Source: Mycoplasma yeatsii
Lineage (GTDB): Bacteria > Bacillota_I > Bacilli_A > Mycoplasmatales > Mycoplasmataceae
Assembly (NCBI RefSeq): GCF_030815295.1
Contig: NZ_JAUSWP010000001.1
Reading direction: 5' to 3' (one strand)
Length of the DNA: 64,000 bases
Shown here: one piece after another, positions 55,100 to 64,000 of the stretch
How positions within the stretch are numbered: position 1 is the first letter of the stretch
Layout of the letters: each line of letters starts with the position of its first letter
Made by a program: the position numbers and the translations under genes
The notes under the pieces: model-generated
Database searches by the model: none
The model's input: only the letters and a program-made list of their open reading frames with translations
Told to the model about the DNA's origin: nothing

Positions 55100-58000
55100 G
55101 AATTTTATTTTTCTTACGTTTTAAAATATAAACAACAGCTCCAGCAATAGCAGATAAAGCACTTACAATACCAATTATTGAACCGGTAGCAATTTTTGCT
55201 ATATGGTTAGTTTTAAAACTAATTAAAATATCTCCCATAAAACGATCATCGTTTTTAATTCTAACTAGAATTGAATTGCGAGTTCTGTTTATAACATGGA
55301 AATTTTCTCTATTTAATCCAGGTAGTTGATCTTTATTTTTTTCAATAAAAGCATTAATAATTTTATTATGATTTTCTTCTTTAAATCTTCCTGCTTGAGT
55401 GTTTATTGTTAAATTGTTAACGTTTTGTCTAATTGTATAAGTAATTGTAACTTGTCCATAAAAATCATCGTTATTTTGAACTTCAACAGCGATTGAATTA
55501 TTGTTTTCAGATACAATTTTAAAATTATCTTTAGTTAAACCATTTAGTCTATGTTGATTCATTCTTATAAAAGTACCAATAATTGCATCTTTATCAAATG
55601 AATTAAATGCTCCAGAGTTTGTATTTATATCTTGTGAAATATTAGTTCTTATTTTAAAAGTAACATTAACTTCACCTGAAAAGTTTTTAGCGTTTGGTTT
55701 AAATCTAATTTTTCATTTATTATTTTCTCTAACTAATTCAAGATCATTAGGATCGATTCCTGGAAGTTTTTCATTATTTAATCTAATAAATTCTTTAATA
55801 ATTTCAGAATTATTATGAATATTAAACTTACCAATATCAGTGATTAATCCATCTATTTTAGAAATAGGTTTAATAACTTTGTAGTTAACTTTAAGATTAT
55901 TTGCATATTCTCCATTATCAATACTTATTTCATAGAAGTTTTCTTTCTTTTCAAATTTTAAGAAATGTAACTCGATTTTATTATCATTTAAAACTTTTTG
56001 ATTTCTTTTAATAAACTCATTGATAAATAATTTTTCATCATTTGTTTCAATCACAATTTCACTAGTATTAAATTTAATATTACTTAGATTTTTCATTAAA
56101 TCAAATTTAATAGTTGTTTGATTGTTTTGTTGATTTGAATCAAAAATATTTGAATTAATTACTGTAATTTTTGCACTATTACTAGTTATATTTTCTACTT
56201 TAATTTCTTCATCTTTTAAAATGTTAAATACTTTTTTAAGTTGATCAATAATAGCTTGAGATGAATTATCTTTAACAAATCCGATGTTAGTATTTGATTC
56301 TATAACTTGATCTAATTTTTCTTTATTAGTATATGAAATTTCAATTGGAGAAGTTAACTGATTATATCTACTATTATTGTTTAAAGTTATTGCGATTTTA
56401 TTATTAGGTTTAGCTTCTAATTTTAAAGAGTGTACATCGATATTGTAAAATTTAGCGAGCTTGAATCTAACTTCACTTTGTAATTTACTTGGATTAATAC
56501 CATACATTGTTTGAGGTAAATTCGGAAGTTGTTTTAATGAACTAGGTATTATTCTATTTCATTCTTTTCAAGAAGGAGTGTTTAAGTCAAATCCATCATG
56601 TCTTTTTGATCTAACATTTCAAGATCTTAAATTTTGATTAAACTCAACGGCTTGATTAAACATATTATTAAAGTTGTCAGCTCTACTAACATCTCATTTT
56701 GATATGTTTTGATTAAACACTTTAGCATTTCTAAACATTTCACCTAAATTCGTTAAATTAATAGTTTTTCAACTAGAAATATCAGCGTTAAAATTAACTG
56801 CATTTCCAAACATTAATCCCATATTATTTACATTAGAAACATTTCAAGTTAAAGGTTTACTTGCATTATTAAATTTTGTAGCATTATTAAACATTCAAGT
56901 CATTTCTGAAACTGATCTAGTGTCTCACATCGAAATATCTTGATCAAAATTTACACATCCTTGGAATAAATTTTGTGTGCTTTTAATTTCAGGGAATAAA
57001 TATTCAGGAACAACTTCAACATTTTTAGGTAGTCTATAAGCTATAGTTTTTTCTGCATTATCATCTCAACGGTGACCGATTCTTTTAATAACTTTAACAT
57101 TATCAAATTTAGATTGGTGCATATTTTCGCTGGTTCTTCTTTCTTTACCACTTGCATCAATATAAATTGTTTCTATAACGTTTTTCTTTTGAGCAAGACA
57201 ATATAGATTAAAATCTTTATTTGTTTTGTGTGTATATATTGTGTTTTTACCTTCAACCATGTAAAGGTCTCATTTTTCTCTACGGTTATAGTAATCATTA
57301 ATTTTAATGTTGTGATACATTTTTGGAGTATATCATTTTAATTTTTGATCGAACATTTGAGTAAAGTGTATTACTTGTAAATTTGTATTTAATGTTTGAT
57401 CATTTAATAAAGAACGTGATCCATAAAGTTTATTAGTTCATACCATTCTTATTAGATCAAGATCATTAATTTTAAAAGTTACAACATAAAGTTTATTTGA
57501 TATTCTATGTTTAATAATTGCACTAGCAAAATCTCTGTGCATTATCATATATTCATTAACATCTTTTGATTCTAAAGAATTATTTTCTGAAACAAATTTT
57601 TTAATGATATTAGTATTAATAGATTCTGAAATTTTATTAAAATCAGGGTTATTATTTGATGAAATTTCACCCATATAATTTTTAATATTTAAATTATTTT
57701 CTAAAACATTTCCAAATTCTAAATCAACAATAAATCTTTTATTAACTTTAATAGATGTTGTTTGATTTTTATTAACTTCAAGAGTTTTAACGTTATCTTT
57801 TATAGATGTTAATTCTAAATTTAGATCTTTAAATTTATCTTTAACATTTAATTTTAATAATTCTAAAATAGTTTCATATGTAGTGTTTTTTAGTTGTTTA
57901 TTTTTGATATTTTCATTTCAAAAACTTATAAGTTCTTTTTTTAAATTAATTAAACTTGTATCATCAATTATTGATAATGCTTGATTTTCTTTTATTAAAC

Positions 58001-58694
58001 TTTCACTATTTTTAAATACAGTTTCTTTTAAATTTGTTTCTTTAAATTCACCAAGTGATAAATCTTGATTAAATCTCTTAGCATTTTTAAACATATTAGA
58101 TCTATTAACTTCTTTATTTGTAATAAAACTTTTATCTAATTGTTGATTAAATCTTGACGCATTTTCAAACATAGATTGCATATTTTTTACATTATTAGCA
58201 ACAAACTTATCGGTTAATTGAGCATTAAAATTCTTAGTATTATAAAACATATAACTCATATCAGTTACACTTGATGTATCTCAATTTAAAATAGTGTTAA
58301 AATTTTGAGCATTATAAAATACACCACTCATATTAACTACTTTTGAAGTGTTTCATTTTTCTATTCCTAAAATAGTGTGATTTGTATTATCTTTAAAAGC
58401 ATAAGAAATATCAGTAATATGTTCAGGTAAATTATTTGGAACTTTTTTAATATGTGATGGAATTTGTTTTAATCTATAATTTGAGTTACTATTTTTTTCT
58501 CAACCTAATTGAATAATTTCATTATTTAAAATTACGTGACTTTGATGATCATTTATTTTTAAATCATCAATAAGAGATTTGTTTAAATCATAATTAATAT
58601 TAATATCATTTAAATTACTATTTTGATTATGTGTTGATAATAAAGTAACAAACTTTAAAACAGTTAAAAAATTTATCATTTGTCAAACCTTCAT
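55092..58694 (-). CDS. giant DUF285 (PARCEL) surface protein with tandem C-terminal repeats
   Basis: 1200 residues from the ATG at 58694 (1195 from 58679, which has AAGG 8 nt upstream and is an equal candidate). Signal-like N-terminus. Two DUF285 zones (about residues 105-190: KWNTSKVVNMSGVFYNAQNF, and about residues 560-705: ISMWDTRSVSEMTWMF, KWDVSRADNFNNMF) flank a globular part. Then come at least three ~75-residue repeats with the pattern I..FI..N...LPG and F.G.v.i.f.ir. A C-terminal membrane segment (IATGSIIGIVSALSAIAGAVVYIL) is followed by KRKKNK, so the protein is anchored by its C-terminus. One frame through many TGA Trp codons. Function unknown, probably surface-exposed. Confidence 0.82.
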
Positions 58695-58785
58695 TTCTTT
58701 ATAAGTGTTTCTTTAAAAATACTATCATGATCAAACTAAAAATAAAATGCACATTTTAAACTTAACGATTAATTATTAGAATTTA

Positions 58786-58809
58786 AAAACAGATCTAATG
58801 ATCTGTTAA
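58786..58809 (-). terminator. terminator after 58811-59650 gene
   Basis: AACAGATC / GATCTGTT stem and T-run on the minus strand; separates the membrane genes from the giant DUF285 gene. Confidence 0.7.
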
Positions 58810-58810
58810 A

Positions 58811-59650
58811 TTAGTTATTATTTTTATTTTTAAAATATAAATAAAAGTAATTAGATATTAAAGTTTCAATTATTTGATCATAATCACTACATTCTTTTTC
58901 ATCAATAATAACTACACTGTTATTTTCTAAAAGATTAATTGCATTATATAAATCAGCATCGCTAATTAGATCTCAACTTTTTTCTAAATAGTTTAAAAAA
59001 CTATATGCACATTTCAATTCACTTATATTTTTATTAGTAAAAATACCTTTAATTTTTAATTGTTGTTCTTTTAATTTATCAGGTTCACCTTTTGGTTTTT
59101 TAAAATCTGAACTTGATTGAAATTTCATATTTATTTGTTTATATTCACTATTAGAATATAAAGTTTTTCATTTTTCTCAATGCTCTAATAATATTTTCTT
59201 TTCAGATTTAGTTGGTAAAAGTTTTATAAAACTAAATATAGCTAAAATAATACAACTAATAACAAATATACAAAAGAAAATAAAGAACGGATTTTTATAA
59301 GCTTGATCAGAAATTGATGTTCTAAAAAGAAATTCAAATATAATATATGTAATACTTCTTATTCAACTGTGATTAAGTCTAAATTTAAAATTAAACACTC
59401 CTGTATCAAGAACAACGTTTAATGCTAAAACAAACATAATAGCTACAAATAAATAAAATCAAAGTTTAAAACTCAATCAAAGAACTCTTTTTCTAACATT
59501 ATTTAGATCTATATGTTTTTGATAAAAATCAACACATAAAGTATCAACGTGTTTTCTAGAAATATTTTTTAAAACGATACGAAACATTACAAAAAACGTT
59601 ATTAAGTAAATAGGAATTAATAAAAAATAATTCAAAATTGTAAAAAACAT
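58811..59650 (-). CDS. membrane protein, paralogue of 42974-43837
   Basis: 279 residues. Hydrophobic segments at the N-terminus (ILNYFLLIPIYLITFFVMF), near 60-80 and near 125-150, then a soluble tail. FYQKHIDLNNV after the first segment matches YFQKYIDVETL in the 42974-43837 protein; the tail ends with QIIETLISNYFYLYF, a motif shared by all three family members. Probably the second gene of a two-gene unit starting at 60611. No function recognised. Confidence 0.75.
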
Positions 59651-59669
59651 ATAATCACCTGTTTTCTAA

Positions 59670-60611
59670 TTATCAATAATAAAAGAATAATTCATCAAAA
59701 CTACGATCTTTTGCAATAATTTCTCAATCTTTTTGTGCTTGATAAAATAGATTTCTATCAATTGATTTTCTGTTAAATAATAAAGCAAATAAATTTTCAA
59801 ATATAACTTGTTTAAATTCTTCAACACTTATAGTTTTTATTTGACCATCATCAATTATTTGAATTTCTAAATTCTTATTTTTTTTATTAAAAAATGCTGA
59901 TCAAACTTTTAAATATTCATAAAATACATCTAAAAAGAATTCATCTATTTTTTGCATAGGACATATCTCATTAAACAAAACGATAATATTTTTAAAAATA
60001 TGAGCTCTATCTTCTTTTTTAACATTTAATAATAATTCTCTGTTGCGTTCTAATATAAATTTTTCTTTTACTAATAGTTGGAATTCAATAAATTTAGATC
60101 TTTTATCATATCTTTTAATAACTTTATTTTTATATTTAATTCTAAAAGGTTTATAACTAACATTTCTATATAAGTTTTTTAATCTATTAAGTTCTATATA
60201 CTTTGTTTTTTCAAACTTTTGAATATGTAATTTATCATCTAATTTTATTTGAAAAATAAGATGAGATAGTGAAATTATTACATAAACAATAGCACAAATA
60301 AATACAAAAACTCCATAACCTTCAGTGCTCAAAATAAGTTGAGACATAAAAGCAGGGATTTGAAATAAAAAACAAATAAAAGATATAGCATACATATTAC
60401 CAGCATTATGAATACCATTAGCACTGATTTCTGTAAAATCAGCTAGATTGCTAAATGTTTTTTTAATTTTTTTATTTTCAAATATATTCATTAAAGACAT
60501 TATTATTAATTGAATAACTAAAAATGATGATTGATATATTGTTAATATTCAAACAAAATTAGTTTGAGTTCAAGATTTATTATTTGTTAATATAAAAGAT
60601 AAAGCGTTCAT
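59670..60611 (-). CDS. membrane protein, related to 58811-59650
   Basis: 313 residues. Hydrophobic segments near residues 20-40, 70-95 and 100-120, then a Lys/Arg/Glu-rich tail ending in VEEFKQVIFENLFALLF, resembling the tails of its two relatives. A terminal TGA Trp precedes the stop (FFYYW). The start at 60611 follows a GGAGGTGTTTT site. 19 nt separate it from the next gene, so they form an operon. Family not recognised. Confidence 0.75.
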
Positions 60612-60910
60612 AAAACACCTCCAAAACTTATTAATGTTTTTTTAATTATTATTGAATTTAAAAATTATGATAGTTTTATTTTTAAATGTTTTAATTAATT
60701 ATTATTTTACAATTATACTAACTAGATTTAAATACAAAAATTGTTAAATTATTTGTTATTGTGTTTATGTTTTTACTGTTTATGTGGTATAAATTAGTTA
60801 AGAATATATCATTTTTTTAGTATGCAATTGAGAATAAAAAAAGATAATAAATTTATATAAATAATTAATTTTATTCTGATAGTTATTAAGATGAAAGGAA
60901 AGAATTGAAA
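60612..60910. other. 299-nt divergent intergenic region with no gene
   Basis: Very AT-rich spacer between the membrane-protein operon and RNase J. It holds an extended -10 candidate TGTGGTATAAAT near 60784-60795 for the plus gene, which would leave a 5' UTR of about 115 nt. Nothing else is recognised. Confidence 0.5.
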
Positions 60911-62740
60911 ATGAGTAAAAGTCATAAATTAGAAGACGTTAACTTAACACAAGAATTAGAAAACATAAAAGATTTCGATGATAATGGTGATGAAATTAAT
61001 ATTAGTATTGATGAAGAAGAATTTAAACCTTATGTTTTCAAACAAAAAGAAATAAAAAGAAAATATCAACAAACTGATATTCCGACTAAAGTTTTTGCAT
61101 TAGGTGGATTAGAAGAGGTTGGAAAAAATACTTATTGTATTGAATATGATAATGAATTAATTATGATTGATGCTGGAGTTAAGTTCCCTGATTCTTACAT
61201 GTTAGGAGTTAATGCAGTTATTCCTGATTATTCATATTTAGTAGAAAACGAAAAGAAAATAAAAGCATTGTTTATAACTCATGGTCATGAAGATCATATT
61301 GGTGGAATTCATTATTTAGTTCAACAAGTAAAAATACCAGTTATTTATGCTCCAAAATTAGCTGCAATGTTAATTAGAGATAGATTAAAAGAATATAAAT
61401 TACAAGATAAAACAGTTGTTAAAGAATATGATGCTGATGATGTATGAGCAACAAAAAATATTAGAGTTAGTTTTGCTGCTTTAAATCACTCAATACCAGA
61501 TGCATTTGGTATTTTAGTTCAAACTCCAAATGGTAATATTTTTTCAACTGGAGATTATAAATTCGATTGATCTCCTTTAGGACATTTTGCTGAATTAAAT
61601 AAATTGGCTGAGATGGGAGAACAAGGAATTGAGTTATTAATGGCTGATTCAACTAATGCTGAAGTTGAAGGATATACTCAAGGTGAAAGAGATATTATAA
61701 AAAATATTGATAAATTATTTTTACAAGCTAAAGGAAGAATCTTTTTAACAACATTCGCATCAAACGTTCACAGAATTCAACATATAATTGAAACTGCTCA
61801 TAAATACGGTAGAAAAATTGTTATTCTTGGTAGATCATTTGAAAGAATTATTAAAATGATTAGACAATTAGGTCACCTAAAAATCAGTGAAAAAGAATTC
61901 ATTAAATCAACTGATATAGATAAATATAAACCAAATCAAATTATGATTTTAACAACAGGAAGCCAAGGTGAACCTATGGCTGCTCTTTCAAGAATCGCTA
62001 GTGGAAAACACTTATCAATTAATATTATTCCTGGTGATACTGTTATTTTCTCATCATCACCAATTCCGGGAAACAGAGCTGATGTTGAAAAACTTGTAAA
62101 TAAATTAACAAGAATTGGAGCTATTGTAATTGAAAATAATCCAAATTTAAAAATACATACTTCAGGTCATGCGAGTCAAGAAGAACAAAAACTGTTATTT
62201 AGCTTAGTAAGACCTCATTACTTTATGCCAATGCACGGTGAATTTAGAATGCTTAAAAAACATGTTGAAACTGGTGAGAGTGTTAACTTAGAAAAAGGTA
62301 ATGGGTTTGTAATGGCTAATGGTGATGTGTTAGAACTATTACAAGGAAAAGCTCAAATTGGAAAACGTGTAGAAGCTGATGCTGTTTATGTTGACGGAAA
62401 AGATATGACAGGACAAGCAAGTAATGTTATTAGAGAAAGAGATATTTTATCTAAAGATGGATTAATTGCTGTTGTTGTTTCAATTGATTCTCAAACAAAC
62501 ACTTTAATTGCTCAACCAAGAATTATTTCTAGAGGTAGTTTTTATGTAAAAGATTCAGGAGCAATTATTGGTGAATCAATTTCAATAGTTACAAATGCAG
62601 TTAATGAAGTTTTATCTAGTCCAAAACCAACATTTGGAGCTATTAAAAAAGCTATAAAATCTTCATTAAGTCCTTATATTTTTAAAGAAAAAAGAAGAAA
62701 TCCATTAATAATTCCAGTTATTTTAAATAAAAAATCTTAA
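60911..62740 (+). CDS. rnj: ribonuclease J
   Basis: 609 residues. Metallo-beta-lactamase/beta-CASP nuclease with 5'-3' exonuclease and endonuclease activity. Zinc motif THGHEDHIGG near residue 122, NHSIPDAFG, STGDYKFDW and the beta-CASP HASQEEQKL / MPMHGEFRM region. The N-terminal ~50 residues are an acidic extension (IDEEEFKPY). ATG at 60911 chosen; a TTG two codons upstream sits closer to AAAGGAAAG and cannot be excluded. Two RNase J paralogues are usual in mollicutes; J1 or J2 is not decided. Confidence 0.94.
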
Positions 62741-62746
62741 TAATTT

Positions 62747-62772
62747 AAAAAATAGCTTTTGCTGTTTTTTTG
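62747..62772 (+). terminator. terminator after RNase J
   Basis: AAAATAGC / GCTGTTTTTTT hairpin with TTTT loop, 7 nt after the stop. Confidence 0.6.
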
Positions 62773-62897
62773 TTTTATCTTGATTTTAATTTCATTTAAG
62801 AATGTAAGAATAAAGTTTTATTTTATTGATAATAGTTTGCTATTTTTTTGTATAATTTTTAATGTAGAATAACTCAAATAGAGAAAGGAGATTTTCT

Positions 62898-63869
62898 ATG
62901 AATAACAACGCCGGTTATAGAGTAAACCCTCATTCAGGTAGATTTATATTAACTAAAGGATGAATTATGTTTGCTCAAGTATTTGGTTCATTGTTAGGTG
63001 TTATTGGTTTAGTTTATTCATTAACTTTATTAAGTAAAATAGATTACAGCAAAACAATACCTGAATATAAATTAGGTATTCCAATATTATTCGCCATTGT
63101 TACTTATTCTTTATGAAGAACAATAGCTACAGCTTTTGTAATTGTTAGATTTTTAAAAAAATCAACTGATGATGAATTTATATCAAATAGATATATACTT
63201 GCTTCATTAAGTTTAAATGTTGGTGGATTTTTAACACCTTGACTTTTAACAAGTTTACCAAATATTCAAACAGAATCTACTATTAAACCAAAATGATTCT
63301 TATCTAGAGTCTTTTCAGTTATAACATCTGTTGGTTCTATAATATTTTTATCAACTTTAATATGACAATTACACAAAGCAACTAATGGAGATATTCTAAG
63401 TGCTTTCAATCAATCAAATCCATTTTACGTTCCAACAATCGTTTCAATTTCAATCTCAGTTTTATTTATATTAATAGGACTTCCTACAATAATTCTTTAT
63501 TATAATAAAAATTCACAAGAACAATTTGAAGGTGACACTTCAACTTCTAAAGCTATGAGAGTGTTTGCTTACTTCTACTTAATATTAACTACAATTGAAT
63601 TGTTATTTGTTATGTTAGCATCATTATTAAGATTATTAGGTGGACTAGCAGATTTATTTAAAGAACTTTCTTCAGATAGTGATCCTTTGAAATTCTTTAG
63701 AGTATTGTTTACTTTAGTACGTATTATTTTACAAATTATATATGTATTGTTCTTAATGAGAATAATTGCAGAAACAATTCGTGGAATTTGACAAAGAGAT
63801 GGAATAGTTAAAATTAGAGTTTATGATAGATTAAAAGAAAGAGAACAACTTTTAACAAATAGAAGATAA
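62898..63869 (+). CDS. polytopic membrane protein, uncharacterised
   Basis: 323 residues with about seven predicted membrane segments (for example MFAQVFGSLLGVIGLVYSLT, LGIPILFAIVTYSLW, TIVSISISVLFILIGLPTII) and a basic C-terminus. Several TGA Trp codons. AGAAAGGAG precedes the ATG. No transporter motif or known family recognised. Own terminator, so monocistronic. Confidence 0.75.
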
Positions 63870-63872
63870 TAA

Positions 63873-63898
63873 AATGAGTCTTAGGACTCATTTTTTAT
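63873..63898. terminator. bidirectional terminator
   Basis: AAATGAGTC / GACTCATTT stem with A/T runs on both sides between two convergent genes. Confidence 0.8.
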
Positions 63899-64000
63899 AT
63901 GTATATAAAGTCTAAAGGTAAGTAATAATTAATGTGTTTGTCATGATCATATAAAGCTTTTCCAACAATGAATTTTCGATCATAGCAATCTAATCTATAG
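63895..64000 (-). CDS. C-terminal end of an unidentified protein (partial)
   Basis: The last 35 residues, ending HINYYLPLDFIYI before a TAA at 63895-63897; the reading frame runs off the window edge. Ends in the shared bidirectional hairpin, which supports a real gene. Too short to identify. Confidence 0.55.
   Translation of the reverse strand, partial: YRLDCYDRKFIVGKALYDHDKHINYYLPLDFIYI

Noticed and set aside
55092..58694. Several separate DUF285 genes
   Set aside because: All pieces are in one frame linked by TGA Trp codons, with a single N-terminal signal and a single C-terminal anchor.
1..64000. CRISPR arrays, insertion sequences, prophage or integrase genes
   Set aside because: No regularly spaced repeats, transposase, integrase or terminal-repeat structures were seen on either strand by eye.

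Overview
The window is AT-rich DNA from a mollicute of the Spiroplasma / Mycoplasma mycoides-capricolum type. The key evidence is genetic code 4: almost every recognisable gene is broken into short pieces if TGA is read as stop and becomes continuous when TGA is read as tryptophan. Lipoprotein signal peptides with an SC lipobox, DUF285 (BspA-like, 'PARCEL') surface proteins, a PstC-PstA fusion and a P80/P60-HinT type locus all fit this group. The species is not determined.

Layout. 1-15.5 kb (minus strand) is housekeeping: rluD-type synthase (cut by the window edge), lspA, ileS behind a T-box leader, a hydrolase, a membrane J-like protein, rplU-prp-rpmA behind an L21-type leader, a small double-glycine-leader protein, rsmI, a mannitol-type PTS (mtlA-mtlF) joined to a short 6-phosphogluconate dehydrogenase, pgi, a 5-formyl-THF cyclo-ligase and the sufS-sufU cysteine desulfurase/scaffold pair. 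15.7-21 kb (plus) holds two large lipoproteins followed by hinT. 21.2-23.7 kb (plus) holds two DUF285/coiled-coil surface proteins, the first split by a frameshift in an A8 tract. 23.8-37.9 kb (minus) is housekeeping again: yhaM, ung, manA, a TrmFO/RlmFO flavoprotein, cutC, metK behind an S-box-like leader, ymdB, ylxM, ftsY, the Pst phosphate importer with phoU, tRNA-Leu(CAA) and rpmB. 38-43.9 kb (minus) is an accessory block of membrane/coiled-coil and DUF285 proteins. 44-50.9 kb (plus) is yloU-fakA-plsX-rnc-smc. 50.9-55 kb (minus) is prpC-prkC-rsgA-rpe-thiN. 55-60.6 kb (minus) is a second accessory block: a 1200-residue DUF285 protein and two membrane proteins related to one in the first block. 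60.9-63.9 kb (plus) is RNase J and a polytopic membrane protein.

How it fits together. FakA and PlsX activate exogenous fatty acids for phospholipid synthesis. SufS/SufU make Fe-S clusters. Pst/PhoU imports phosphate. PrpC/PrkC form a Ser/Thr phospho-switch. RNase III, RNase J and YhaM process RNA. The order rpmB / yloU-fakA / plsX / rnc / smc and prpC-prkC-rsgA-rpe-thiN is a rearranged Bacillus-like core cluster, with accessory surface genes inserted between rpmB and yloU.

Most interesting points: two 15-nt homopolymer tracts placed in the promoters of DUF285 genes and an A8 frameshift inside one of them (phase-variation signatures); a possible GG-leader secreted peptide; three paralogous membrane proteins beside DUF285 genes; an LspA that lacks one catalytic aspartate; and riboswitch-type leaders on ileS, metK and probably rplU. 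Gene calls come from translating and recognising the sequence by eye; no searches or structure predictions were run.
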